Shown: positions 33,765-45,589 of the stretch, one piece after another
How positions within the stretch are numbered: the stretch's first letter is position 1
Layout of the letters: every line of letters starts with the position of its first letter
Assembly (NCBI RefSeq): GCF_003265705.1
Contig: NW_020312904.1
Location: forward strand, 1,055,727-1,119,726
DNA from: Callorhinus ursinus
Lineage: Eukaryota > Chordata > Mammalia > Carnivora > Otariidae
Direction of reading: 5' to 3'
DNA length: 64,000 bases
Made by a program: the position numbers and the translations under genes
The notes under the pieces: generated by a model
What the model was told of the DNA's origin: nothing
What the model saw: only the letters and a program-made list of their open reading frames with translations
Databases searched by the model: none

Positions 33765-34661
33765 ATGACAAGACGAAAAAAATCACCTCAGCAAAAAGAA
33801 CAAGAGGTAGTACCATCAGCCAGGGACCTACTCAATACGGACATTAGTACTAGGTCAGACCTAGAGTTCAGAATCATGACTTTAAAGATACTAGCTGGGC
33901 TTGAAAAAAGCATGGAAGTTATTAGAGAAACCCTTTCTGAAGAAATAAAAGGACTAAAATCTAACCAAGTCGAAATCAAAAAGGCTATTAATGAGGTGCA
34001 ATCAAAAATGGGGGCGCTAACTGCTAGGATAAATGAGGCAGAAGAGAGAATCAGCGATATAGAAGAACAAATGATGGAAAATAAAGAAGCTGAGAAAAAG
34101 AGAGAGAAACAACTACAGGATCACGAGGGCAGAATTCGAGAGATAAGTGATACGATAAGACGTAACAACATTAGAATAATTGGGATCCCAGAAGAAGAAG
34201 AATGAGAGAGAGGGGCAGAAGGTATATTGGAGCAAATTATAGCAGAGAACTTCCCTAATGTGGGGAAGGAAACAGGCCTCAAAATCCAGGAGGCACAGAG
34301 AACCCCTCTCAAAATCAATAAAAATAGGTCAACACCCCGACATCTAATAGTAAAACTTACGAGTCTCAGAGACAAAGAGAAAATCCTGAAAGCAGCTCGG
34401 GAGAAGAGATATGTAACCTACAATGGTAGAAATATTAGATTGGCAACAGACCTATCCACAGAGACCTGGCAGGCCAAAAAGGACTGGCAAGATATCTTCA
34501 GAGCACTAAACTAGAAAAATATACAGCCAAGAATACTATATCCAGCTAGGCTGTCATTGAAAATAGAAGGAGAGATAAAAAGCTTCCAGGAAAAACAAAA
34601 ACTAAAGGAATCTGCAAACACGAAACCAGCCCTCCAAGAAATATTGAAAGGGGTCCTCTAA
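33765..34661 (+). pseudogene. L1 ORF1 (ORF1p), broken by two nonsense codons
   Basis: ORF1p is the trimeric RNA-binding chaperone of the L1 ribonucleoprotein. The ATG at 33765 starts MTRRKKSPQQ. Residues about 40-130 form a heptad-rich coiled coil (KGLKSNQVEIKKAINEVQ, then RINEAEERISDIEEQMME), and the RNA-recognition part begins near RRNNIRIIGIPEE. A TGA at 34203-34205 stops the frame after 146 codons. The same frame continues through RHLIVKLTSLRDKEKIL to a second stop, TAG, at 34512-34514. It then ends at the natural TAA 34659-34661 after the KPALQEILKGVL tail. The total span of 298 codons is near the usual L1 ORF1 length. Nonsense mutation alone inactivates it and no frameshift was seen. 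The first TGA sits where a CGA-to-TGA CpG change would be plausible. Confidence 0.9.
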
Positions 34662-34742
34662 GCAAAGAGAGAGCCTAAAAGTAGCATAGATCAGAAAGGA
34701 ACACAGACAATATACAGTAACAGTCACCTTACAGGCAATACA

Positions 34743-37700
34743 ATGGCACTAAATTCATATCTTTCAATAGTTACCCTGAATGTAAATGGGCTCAATGCCC
34801 CAATCAAATACACAGCTATCAGATTGGATTAAAAAACAAGACCCATCAATATGCTGTCTGCAAGAGACTCATTTTAGACCCAAAGACACCCCCAGATTGA
34901 AAGTGAGGGGGAGGAAAACCATTTACCATGCTAATGGACACCAAAAGAAAGCTGGGGTGGCAATCCTTATATCAGACAAATTAGATTTTAAACCAAAGAC
35001 TGTAATAAGAGATGAGGAAGGACACTATATCCTACTTAAAGGGTCTATCCAACAAGAAGATCTAACAATTGTAAATATCTATGCCCCTAACATGGGAGCA
35101 GCCAATTATATAAGGCAATTAATAACAAAAGCGAAGAAACACATTGACAACAATACAATAGTAGTGGGGGACTTTAACACCCCCCTGACTGAAATGGACA
35201 GATCATCTAAGCAAAAGATCAACAAGGAAATAAAGACTTTAAATGACACACTGGACCAAATGGACTTCACAGACATATTCAGAACATTCCACCCAAAGCA
35301 ACAAAATACACATTCTTCTCTAGTGCCCATGGAATATTCTCCAGAATTGATCACATCCTAGGTCACAAATCAGGTCTCAACCGGTACCAAAAGATTGGGA
35401 TTATTCCCTGCATGTTTTCAGACCACAATGCTTTGAAACTAGAACTCAATCACAAGAGGAAAGTCGGAAAGAACTCAACTACATGGAGGCTAAAGAGCAT
35501 CCTACTAAAGAATGAATGGGTCAACCAGGAAATTAAAGAAGAATTAAAAAAATTCATGGAAACCAATGAAAATGAAAACACAACTGTTCAAAATCTTTGG
35601 GATACAGCAAAGGCAGTCCTGAGAGGAAAGTATATAGCAATACAAGCCTTTCTCAAGAAACAAGAAAGGTCTCAAATACACAACCTAACCCTACACCTAA
35701 AGGAGCTGGAGAAAGAACAGGAAATAAAGCCTAAACCCGGTAGGAGAAGAGAAATAATAAAGATCAGAGCAGAAATCAATGAACTAGAAACCAAAAGAAC
35801 AGTAGAACAGATCAACGAAACTAGGAGCTGGTTCTTTGAAAGAATTAACAAGATTGATAAATCCCTGGCCAGACTTATCCAAAAGAAAAGAGAAATGACC
35901 CAAATCAACAAAATCATGAATGAAAGAGGAGAGATCACAACCAACACCAAAGAAATACAAACAATTATAAGAACATACTATGAGCAACTTTATGCCAGCA
36001 AATTAGATAACCTGGAAGAAATGGGTGCATTCCTAGAGATGTGTCAACTACCAAAATTGAACCAGGAAGAAATAGAAAACCTGAACAGACCTAGAACCAC
36101 TAAGGAAATTGAAGCAGTCATCACAAATCTCCCAACAAACAAAAGCCCAGGGCCAGAGGGCTTGCCAGGGGAATTCTATCAGACATTTAAAGAAGAATTA
36201 ATACCTTTTCTCCTGAAACTCTTCCAAAAAATAGAAATCGAAGGAAAACTTCCAAACTCATTTTATGAGGCCACCATTACCTTGATCCCAAAACCAGACA
36301 AAGACCCCATCAAAAAGGAGAATTACAGACCAATATCCTTGATGAACATGGATGCAAAAATTCTCACCAAAATACTAGCCAATAGGATCCAACAGACATT
36401 AAAAGGATTATTCACCACGACCAAGTGGGATTTATCCCTGGGCTGCAAGGCTGGTTCAACATCCGCAAATCAATCAACGTGATAGAATACATTAACAAAA
36501 GAAAGAACAAGAATCATATGATCCTCTCAATAGATGCAGAAAAAGCATTTGACAAAGTAGAGCATCCTTTCTTGATCAAAACTCTTCAGAGTATAGGGAT
36601 AGAGGGTACATAGCTCAATATCATAAAAGCCATCTATGAAAAACCTACAGCGAATATCATTCTCAATGGGGAAAAGCTGAGAGCTTTTCCCCTAAGGTCA
36701 GGAACGCGGCAGGGATGTCCACTATCACCATTGCTCTTCAACATAGTATTAGAAGTCCTAGCCACAGCAATCAGACAACAAAAAGAATCAAAGGCATCCA
36801 AATTGGCAAAGAGGAAGTCAAACTCTCACTCTTTGCAGATGATATGATACTGTATGTGGAAAACCCAAAAGACTCCACCCCAAAACTCCTAGAACTCATA
36901 CAGGAATTCAGTAAAGTAGCAGGTTATAAAATCAATGCACAGAAATCAGTGGCATTCGTATACACCAACAACAAGACAGAAGAGAGACAAATCAAGGAGT
37001 CGATCCCATTTACAATTGCACCCAAAACCATAAGATACCTAGGAATCAATTTAATCAAAGAGGCAAAGGATCTGTATGCAGAAAACTATAAAATACTCAT
37101 GAAAGAAATTGAAGAAGACAAAGAAATGGAAAAACGTTCCATGCTCATGGATTGGGAGAACCAACATTGTGAAGATGTCAATGCTACCTAGAGCAATCTA
37201 CACATTCAATGCAATCCCCATCAAAATACCATCCACTCTTTTCAAAGAAATGGAACAAATAATCCTAAAACTCGTATGGAACCAGAAGAGACCCTGAATA
37301 GTCAGAGGAATCTTGAAAAAGAAAAGCAAAGCTGGTGGCATCACAATTCTGGACTTCCAGCTCTATTACAAAGCTGTCATCATCAAGACAGTAAGGTACT
37401 GGCACAAAAACAGACACATAGATCAATGGAACAGAATCGAGAGCCCAGAAATGGACCCTCCACTCTATGGTCAACTTATCTTTGACAAAGCAGGAAAGAA
37501 TGTCCAATGGAAAAAAGACAGTCTCTTCAACAAATGGTGTTGGGAAAATTGGACAACCACATGCAGAAGAATGAAACTGGACCATTTCCCTACACCACAC
37601 TCAAAAATAGACTCCAAATGGTTGAAAGACCTAAACGTGAGACAGGAGTCCATCAAAACCCTAAAGGAGAACACAGGCAGCAATCTCTTCGACCTCAGCC

Positions 37701-38549
37701 GCAGCAACTTCTTCCTAGAAACATCGCCAAAGGCAAGGGAAGCAAGGGCAAAAATGAACTATTGGGATCTCATCAAGATAAAAAGCTTTTGCACAGCAAA
37801 AGAAACAGCCCACGAAACCAAAAGACAACCGACAGAATGGGAGAAAATATTTGCAAATGACATATCAGATAAAGGGCTAGTATCCAAAATCTATAAAGAA
37901 CTTATCAAACTCAACACCCAAAGAACAAATAATCCAATCAAGAAATGGGCAGAAGACATGAACAGACATTTTTCCAAAGAAGACATCCAAATGGCCAACA
38001 GACACATGAAAAAGTGCTCAACATCGCTCGGCATCAGGGAAATCCAAATCAAAACCTCAATGAGATACCACCTCACACCCGTCAGAATGGCTAAAATTAA
38101 CAAGTCAGGGAACGACAGATGTTTGCGGGGATGCAGAGAAAGGGGAACCCTCCTACACTGTTGGTGGGAATGCAAGCCGGTGCAACCCCTCTGGAAAACA
38201 GTATGGAGGTTCCTCAAACAGTTGAAAATAGAGCTACCATATGATCCAGCAATTGCACTACTGGGTATTTACCCCAAAGATACAAATGTAGGGATCCGAA
38301 GGGATACGTGCACCCCGATGTTTATAGCAGCAATGTCCACAATAGCCAAACTGTGGAAAGAGCCAAGATGTCCATGGACAGATGAATGGATAAAGAAGAA
38401 GTGGTATATATACAATGGAATATTATGCAGCCATGAAAAGGAATGAGATCTTTCCATTTGCAATGACGTGGATGGAACTGGAGGGTGTTATGCTGAATGA
38501 AATAAGTCAATCAGAGAAAGACATGTATCATACGACCTCACTGATATGA
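34743..38549 (+). pseudogene. L1 ORF2 (endonuclease-reverse transcriptase), multiply broken
   Basis: ORF2p nicks target DNA and reverse-transcribes L1 RNA at the nick. The ATG at 34743 begins MALNSYLSIVTLNVNGLN. Endonuclease signatures are NVNGLN, CCLQETHF, VVGDFNTP and FSDHNAL (35415-35432). The RT FADDM box is at 36832-36846, and the C-terminal Cys segment HCWWEC is at 38156-38173. The frame changes near 34800-34830, 35295-35305, 36400-36425, 36780, 37120 and 38410. In-frame stops are TAG 36611-36613 and TGA 37295-37297. The longest intact segments are 35412-36482 and 37313-38446. The natural stop is TGA 38547-38549. Length and domain order are those of a complete L1 ORF2, so it decayed in place after a full-length insertion. 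It cannot make active protein. Confidence 0.92.
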
Positions 38550-39000
38550 GGAATTCTTAATCTCAGGAAACAAACTGAGGGTTGCTGGCGTGGTGGGGGG
38601 TGGGAGGGATGGGGTGGCTGGGTGATAGACATTGGGTAGGGTATGTGCTATGGTGAGCGCTGTGAATTGTGCAAGACTGCTGAATCACAGATCTGTACTT
38701 CTGAAACAAATAATGCAACATATGTTAAGAAAAAAGAAAAGGAAGATAGCAGGAGGGGAAGAATTTAGGGGAATAAGTCAGAGGGGGAGACGACCCATGA
38801 GAGACGATGGACTCTGAAAAACAAACTGAGGGTTCTAGAGGGGAGGAGGGTGGGGGGATGGGTTAGCCTGGTGATGGGTATTAAAGAGGGCACATTCTGC
38901 ATGGAGCACTGGGTGTTATGCACAAACAATGAATCATGGAACACTGCACCAAAAACTAATGATGTAATGTATGGTGAGTAACATAACAATAAAAAAATTT
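38550..39000 (+). other. L1 3' UTR and polyadenylation signal
   Basis: The sequence is non-coding and G-rich, with GGTGGGGGGTGGGAGGGATG near 38590 and a GGGGAGGAGGGTGGGGGG stretch near 38840. G-rich polypurine tracts are a regular feature of mammalian L1 3' UTRs. AATAAA at 38988-38993 is the polyadenylation signal. Confidence 0.85.
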
Positions 39001-39072
39001 AAAGGAAAAAATAAAAAATAAAAAATGTATAACTTAAAAAAGATAATATAATAATGTTGAGCATTAAAAAAA
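39001..39072 (+). other. A-rich tail with short possible 3' transduction
   Basis: After the L1 signal there is an interrupted A-rich stretch, then about 40 bases of non-L1 sequence (TGTATAACTTAAAAAAGATA to GTTGAGCATT), then eight or more A directly before the right duplication. A second A tract beyond non-L1 sequence is what a short 3' transduction leaves. Confidence 0.5.
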
Positions 39073-39085
39073 AGAAACTGTAATA
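39073..39085 (+). repeat. L1 target site duplication, right copy
   Basis: AGAAACTGTAATA is identical to 31769-31781. Reading 31768 straight into 39086 restores a continuous ancient L1 relic with one copy of the site. Confidence 0.93.
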
Positions 39086-39740
39086 GAAAAAAAGAAACAT
39101 ATTTACAGTATCCTCACTGAAGTGAGAAGAGCTGATGGTAGGTGATAATCTGGTGGAGGAACTTTGCAGAGGATGTATTCTTCAGAAGCGAGCTCCTTGT
39201 GTCTGAACAATTTTCTCCACCATTTTTCAACCTTCTCAGGATCATAGTGATCCTACACTTAAACTCCTCTTAAATATAAAGATACAACACAGGATAAGCT
39301 CTTTAGGGCAAAATAAGAGCTAAATGTCATAATGCTTCGCAACACAAGCCCATGAGGGTCATACAAAATGCTGCCTCTTTGTGTCTCTCACGTGGTGTAT
39401 GAAACTGATATGACTTAAAATATTGACAATAAAGAACCCAGGCCCAGGAAGAAAACTAACAAAACATGTACATGGTTTCTATGGAAACATTATACGATTT
39501 ATGGCAGACATAAAAGAAGACCCCAAGAAATGGAGAGAGAAATGTTGTTTGTGAAACAGAAATCTCAATATTGTAAAGCTGTAAAATTGAAACATGATTC
39601 CAACCCTGCTTCCTATGGGACTTGATGATTTTATTCTGAAGTCCATGTGATAAAACGAGGAAGTAGGAGTAGACAGGACCCTGCTAAAGAAGGTGAGACA
39701 GGAATTCACCTACCAGCTGTACCCCACCATAAAGAATCAG
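39086..39740 (+). mobile_element. Ancient L1 relic, right part
   Basis: This continues the 30085-31781 relic: GAAAAAAAGAAACATATTTA directly follows the target site. L1-like text recurs around 39450-39545 (AACATGTACATGGTTTC, AAGACCCCAAGAAATGGAGA). The segment 39120-39400 between them is not clearly L1. The right limit is uncertain. Confidence 0.45.
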
Positions 39741-39744
39741 TAGC

Positions 39745-40262
39745 TGAGACAACACGCGTGGGGACGGAATGTGGAAGACGGGCAAGAGCAGGCTGTCCTC
39801 AAGTCTGGCATGCTGTCTTTCTTTAAAAAGAGAGATTTGGGGCAAAACGGCAAAATGTTAATGTCTGTTGAATCTTGATGCAAGTAAAGGAGTGCTCTTT
39901 CTGGATCTTTGAACTGTTTCACTGTTTAAGTGATGTTTTAGGGAGAGACCTTTGGTCCTCCAGGGAACCCAGTCCGCATCCCAGCCTCGCGTGTCCTGCT
40001 CAGGGTCACTTTATGGCACCTGCTTTTCCCAACCTGTTGGCTCTGGGAGCTGCTTGCTTCCGTCACGGCCCCGATCTGCGTGATGCCTGCCCTCCCTGCA
40101 CTCGGCCACTCAGACCTCAGCGCTTCCTTTGGCTCCAGCGGGGGCACTTCTGGTGGACCTCCCCGCCGCGGGGCTCCCCTTCAGGAGACTGCTCATGAGC
40201 AAGCTGGCTGGCCCGGGTGCTCATGAAGAAATGAAAGCCTTGTGTCCAACCTTTCAAAAAGT
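39745..40262. other. Intergenic sequence, no gene recognised
   Basis: Unique sequence, AT-rich then GC-rich, with nothing named. Confidence 0.5.
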
Positions 40263-40342
40263 AAGACAAGAAAATAAACATACAGGTTATAAGCCTTGAA
40301 CAGAAAGCGTTGAATTCACCATGTTTGCAGATAATGGATCAT

Positions 40343-40357
40343 AGAAAATTCTGGGGA
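40343..40357 (+). repeat. SINE target site duplication, left copy
   Basis: AGAAAATTCTGGGGA recurs exactly at 40522-40536, after the A tail of the SINE. Confidence 0.95.
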
Positions 40358-40521
40358 GGGGCGCCTGGGTGGCTCAGTCGATTAAGCGTTCGACTCTTGG
40401 TTTCAGCTCAGGTCATGACCTCAGCGTTGTGAGACTGACCCCTCTCAGCACAGAGTTTGCTTGTCCCTCCCCAGCTTCTCCCCCCCCACCAAATAAATAA
40501 ATAAAATCTTAAAAAAAAAAA
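40358..40521 (+). mobile_element. CanSINE (tRNA-Lys-derived carnivore SINE)
   Basis: The head GGGGCGCCTGGGTGGCTCAG is followed by a GATTAAGCGTTCGACTC tRNA-like segment, CAGGTCATGACCTCAG, a CT-rich part, AAATAAATAAATAAAATCTT and a poly-A tail. This is the diagnostic head of the SINE family restricted to Carnivora. The tRNA-derived part normally carries the RNA polymerase III A and B boxes. It is bounded by perfect 15-bp duplications, as expected for L1-driven insertion. Confidence 0.96.
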
Positions 40522-40536
40522 AGAAAATTCTGGGGA
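40522..40536 (+). repeat. SINE target site duplication, right copy
   Basis: AGAAAATTCTGGGGA, identical to 40343-40357. Confidence 0.95.
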
Positions 40537-40559
40537 ATCCTGCTGCACCAAGTTGTATG

Positions 40560-43500
40560 TTCTTAAAATCTCTGTGGCAATATTGATATTTCCACACACT
40601 GTCCAGAACCCCACGTTACTGTCTGGAAGACGTGTTCCTTACCCTCCCCCTTGAGCTCTGCAACAAAGATGGGGTTTGTGATTGTGTCGATGAACAGAAA
40701 GCAGCATAGACGAGGCCGGGTGGTTTCTGAGGCCAGGTGACAAAAGGCAGTACCGTCTCTCTCGGGTGGCGTGGACTGACTTAGGACCCAGGGCCACGGG
40801 GCGAGGATGCCAAGCTGAGGCGCAGCCAAGCCCAGCACCTGCTTCCAGACCGGGGCACGAGCCAGCCCTCAGGGGAACCCCGTGAGCAGAGACAGGATGT
40901 CCCATGGAGCCCAGACCTCGGAGTCAGCAGCAAAATAAATTGCAGTCACAACCCAGTGGTTATGAAGGCAGGTTTTGACTCCATTAATGGCCCCAGACAG
41001 GGGGTGCCGGTGTCGTCCCCCGAGCACATGGCCACAGCTCTGTGTTCAAGGGCAGACAGACGCTGAGCTGACCCTCAGAACAATGACCCACAGGGCCTGA
41101 ATCTCTGGGTCCTGGAAGCCGGACAGCCCCCGGGGTGCTGCAGGTGAGGACCAGCCCAGCAGACACTCAGGTCAGAAGGCTTGCAGGTGAGCATGCAGAT
41201 GGGGACGCCCCCACTCGCTCCACAGGAGGCTGCCAGCCAGGACCCCCGGGGCAGCACATCCACCAGGTGCCCCGTCATTAGCTTCTTAATAACACGTGAA
41301 CAGCAATATACATAAGCCTGGAAGGAAAAAACACAGGAGCGCTTCCAGAAGCCTGTGGTGCTTTCTTACCGCTTGGGAATGGCTTCGCTGATAAAGCACA
41401 GGTGAAGCCTCTGAGGTCAGCGGTGAGGACCCCAGCTGTGCAGCATCCAGGGGAAGGGACTTCCGCGCGTGAGGGCAGGTGCCCAGGCCCCGAGGTTAGG
41501 GTTAGCACATTCCAGGGAGGCAGGAGCTGCGAGTCAGCGAGACGGCAGAGAGGAAGCCCAGGGGGCCGGTGGGGAGTGAGCTCGCTCGGTCCTCGAGACG
41601 GTGACTGAGAAGCTGATGGAGCGACACGCCCTGCCTCATCCCGTCAGGCCCGCAGGTTGCTCTGCTGTTTCACGATTCGTTCCGGGACTCGATTTGATCA
41701 GGTGCCCTGAGGCCGCGGACTTGGACAACAGCCTTGACGGGAGACTTCAGGTCTCACCGTCCCGAGAGGGGGGCCGCCCAGCCACGTGGGTCCACACGGG
41801 TCCACAAAGGTCCACGCAGGGCCATGCGGGCAGGCAGCAGGGCCGGTCACGGGCAGACGGGGCGAGGAGAGAGAAGCCCACACTGTGCTGTGTTCTCTGC
41901 AGGAAGGAGTGGGCCAGGCATGCCTGGCAGCTTTCATCAAGTTTAGGATCAGATCGTTTCAGTGATGCTGGTGGGCTCCAGGCCCTGGGGTCCCGTGCCG
42001 GCCCCAGGGTGACATAGGGCAAGAGAATATTGGGTTAGTGTGTGAGTCCGAAAAGGAGGTGGCTGGGCTCGTGGGCTCAGGATCCGTCCTCGGTTTGCAG
42101 GGAGTCATTCGCTGTCCCTGGGAATTAGGGAGACCTGGGAGGGACAGGTCCTCCGCAGCCAGCACGGTCCCGAGACGCCACGTCACAACCCTGCAGAAAC
42201 GCACTAGAACATCTGCTGAGAGTGGGGGCTCAGTCTGGGGGGAGAGGAGAGCCAGGAGCGGAGGGGTGAGGGGTCAGGGGTCGGAGGTCGGAGCCGGTGC
42301 CGGGAGGCGGTGCCGTCTCCACGAGTGGAGCAGAGGACAGTGGGTGGAGGCGTGAGACAGTCTCCATCCCGGCTGCTGCGTGGGGGGGACGGCCCCGGAG
42401 GGGCCGCTCAGCAGTCCCTGGACTGAGTTCAGAGGAGGTTGCTCCCCGTGTGGGCTGACTCCCAAACGGTGCCGCCCCGCCCTGACCCGCGAGCGCCCTG
42501 AGCCGCGCTCACCTCGCCCCGCGTCCCCTTGCTGCCCTCCTTGCTTTCTAGTTTATAGCTTGACTGATGTGGCTTCTTCGAGATTTCAACAGAACTCAGC
42601 CCTGGGGAAGCAAGGACCAGGTGCGCCCGCATCAAGCTGGACCGGGCAACAGGGTAGCGGTCCCTGGCACCAGCGAGGCTGCTTGAGCTCCTACGAGAGA
42701 GACTGTGCCCTCTGCCCCTCGTCCCCTCACGTCCCTGTGCCTCCCCTTGAAGCCCCTGCTCCAGCCGCGACGTTGGAGACGCTCTGTGGACGTCAGCCCG
42801 CCATCTCCCCAGGTTGCTGGCTTCCTAAAGCAGCCTTTCCTTTCCGATGCAAACTCTGCTCTCCAGTGTTGGCTTTTGATCAGCGAGCAGCCAAGCAAGG
42901 GTTTCGGCAACATTTCTATGTGACTCCCAAGCTCTGTGTGAGAGCCTCTTTCTCATTCCATCCTGGGGTTCGGGGAGCAGAATGTGCCTTTCCATCGGGG
43001 CTGGAGCTGTCCTAGGGCCTCATGACCGAATCGCTATTTATGGTGATTCATTTTGAGCCAACTGGTTAACAAGCCAAGCAAGTCTCAGCAATGGAATCAT
43101 GAAGACAAGATTGCATTTGGGAATTCCCCTGAAGATGGAGGGTCCCTAACACATGGGCCCTCCTGGAGCTCTTGGGAGGTGGGCTCTTTGACTCTGTGCT
43201 TGGCAATCCCATGGTGATTAGCTGAACGAACCCTGCGCCCAGGGTTGAACTCACCGGTACGGGCACACGATCCCTAAACAGATTATGCTCACCTGGGAGA
43301 GGCGGAATGAAGTGGATGGCTGTTATAAATCAGATGCTGCATTTGGGCAAAGCACCTTCACATGCTCAGAAAATTCAGTTCTGCCTGGTGGTACCCGCGG
43401 CTTCCCAATAGGCTTCAGCACAAGGATGCTGAGCCTGACCCCTGCTGACCTCCAGAGTGACCCTGTTCCCCTGTCACTGGAGGGGAAGGCCAGGGGGCTG

Positions 43501-45585
43501 AGCACCACGGCCCCAAGCCTCATGGACTCAGGACTCCGTGCTGATCAGCATGTTGGAGAGGGAGGGGCTGCCTCCCAGGTCTGTGGGGACGCTGAATGCA
43601 TGACCTCCGAGGGTGAACTCCTGACACCAGGTAAATGCGGTCAACGGAGGGTTTAGTCCTGTGTGCCCATGGCCTGGGGAAACAGGAGGATGCTGCACAC
43701 CCCACAGGGCCACATGGGGCTGCACGGGGAGCAGAGTGGACAGCTGGGGTGGTAGGCGGCCGGCTTTGCAGTAACGAGACGGTGAAGAGCTCTAGTCCCC
43801 ACGGGAGGACGCGGTTGGCTTGTTCTGAGGGCTCGTGGGAACCGAAGCCCACTCCTCAGGGCCAAGCAGGAACCCTGGTCCCTTGGCTCTGGGACCTTCC
43901 ATGGAGCAGAGTGGGCCACGGACTGGCGGTTGGCCACTGACACTCCTGGTGTCACCAGACGTAGAGGAAACACCTAATACTGGGCCTTGGTTGTGAGCTT
44001 TTCACCACAATCCCTGAGCCCAGGCCTGAGTCTCTGTCGGGGACAGTCCCAGTGGCACGTCCCAAGGCCACCCTCCAGGAGGCTCCTGAGCGCGTGGCCA
44101 GACAGTCAAGGAGTGGGGAGTGGGCCTTGTGGGGTGTCTTCTTTCACACCCCTCAGGAGCCCACGGTGAGGGGCTGCAGCCCCGAGGGGCGTAGGCTTCC
44201 CAGGGTCACTCGGTGAGGGCTGCACCCACTCTTCCTCCCAGAACCTCTGGTCATGGCAGGCAGCAGCGGCGGAGCAGACGCGGGGGGCGGGCGGCAGACA
44301 GACGCCACGTGAGCCGCTCGCATCTCCTCTTGAGTTTGTTACCAACACTCAGGCAGGTCGGTGCCCTCCTTCCCTGTCCCTGTCTGAGGAATGGGCCTGC
44401 GACACCCGGCGGACACTCTAGGCGTGGAATGGCCAGGAGGTGGCGGAGGGAGGACAGTCGGCCCGCTCCCCCCCACCCCTCCTGTGGCCAGGCTGCTTCT
44501 GTGCCCCGAGGACGGAGGGCTTGTTCGGTGCTGCCCACGCAAAATCCAAACACGGCACGTCCTGGAAATTAGAGTCAGACCTCAGACAGAATCGTCCAAA
44601 TGTAAAAAGCGTCTCTACCGGGCAGAGACATGGACGTCCCTGCCTCGACATCCCAGGATGCCAGGCTTTTCCGTAAAGCCCGACCTGATGAATGATTCCC
44701 CGCGGACAGGTGGGGATTAACCCAACGAGAACCATAAAACCAGGGTTCCAGAGAGAAGGCAGGATGCGTGCAAAACGAGCATGGACGATGGCAGCAGTCA
44801 GAGAAGCCGTGGCACCCGTGTTCCGCGTGCGCCAGCCCAAGCACGGGCGCGGCGCCTGGTCGCCTCCGAGAGCCCTGGCGAAGCCCCCAGCGCATGCCCC
44901 CGCCCTCGCTCGCTTGGCCTCTGGGAACGTAAATGCAGTGCAGGAAGCTAAGAGCTTTGCTTCTGCCCAAAACACTTAGGAAGACGCCGTGGGTCCAGCG
45001 GGCTTGGGATTCAGCCCCACCTGCTCTTTGCCCCACGGATTTAGGACCAGGTGTGGGGTGTGGGTGAGCAGCCGCCGCTGACAGGAGCCCTCCCTGGAGC
45101 ACATCTGTGCAGGGAGGCAGCCCCACTGCTAGCCCCTGAGTGGCTGTCGCAGGCCCCGGGGGCTGGGGGGGACCTCATGCATGTCCTGCCTGTTTCCCGA
45201 GTGCCCCCGGGGCCAGGTACTGGGCTGGGGGCTGCACAGAGCTCACGCCCTCATGGCCGAGTGCACCCATTTGAGGGGATCAGCTTGGTGTCTTTTGGCA
45301 AGTGTTCACACCCATGCCCTGTCACCCTGAAAGACAGTGCCCCTCCCGTGGCCCCAGCAGCCACGGACAATAGGCTCTGCCTGGGCTGCTGAGAGGGATT
45401 CCATTGCTCAGAGAGCCTGCTGTTTGCCAATCCCCAGTCTGTGGGTGGACACTGGGGACCTCGCAGATTGTTCCTATTTTGAATAAAGTCACTGTGAGGG
45501 CTTCTGACCCAGTCCCTTCCTGTGGACGCATGGTCCTGCTGCTCTCGTGTGGGCACCTGGCTGTGGGGCGGCTGGGTCCTACGGT
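40560..45585. other. GC-rich intergenic sequence, no gene recognised
   Basis: About 5 kb of unique GC-rich DNA. A G-rich stretch lies near 42225-42320. The largest frame (42380-43015 plus, 211 codons) has no recognisable domain and is overlapped on the other strand, so it is not called. No confident repeat family was recognised. Confidence 0.5.
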
Positions 45586-45589
45586 CCGA

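Larger units (their letters stand above)
31932..39000 (+). mobile_element. Full-length L1 (LINE-1), carnivore lineage, inactive
   Basis: This is a complete element: 5' UTR, ORF1, spacer, ORF2, 3' UTR and AATAAA at 38988-38993. The 3' UTR (38550-39000) contains two related GGG-TT-rich blocks (AAACTGAGGGTTGCTGG and AAACTGAGGGTTCTAGAGG) typical of carnivore L1. Both ORFs are dead. The insertion as a whole spans 31782-39072 and is bounded by a perfect 13-bp duplication. Confidence 0.93.
40263..40550 (+). mobile_element. Second ancient L1 fragment, interrupted by a SINE
   Basis: Bases 40263-40357, continuing after 40536, resemble 31569-31660 of the other relic, sharing GAATTCACCATGTTTGCAGA and ATTCTGGGGAAT. 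They therefore come from the same part of a related old L1 family, or from a duplication of that relic. The CanSINE sits inside this fragment. Confidence 0.6.

Noticed and set aside
42380..43015. 211-codon plus-strand frame
   Set aside because: No domain, composition follows GC content, and opposing frames cover it.
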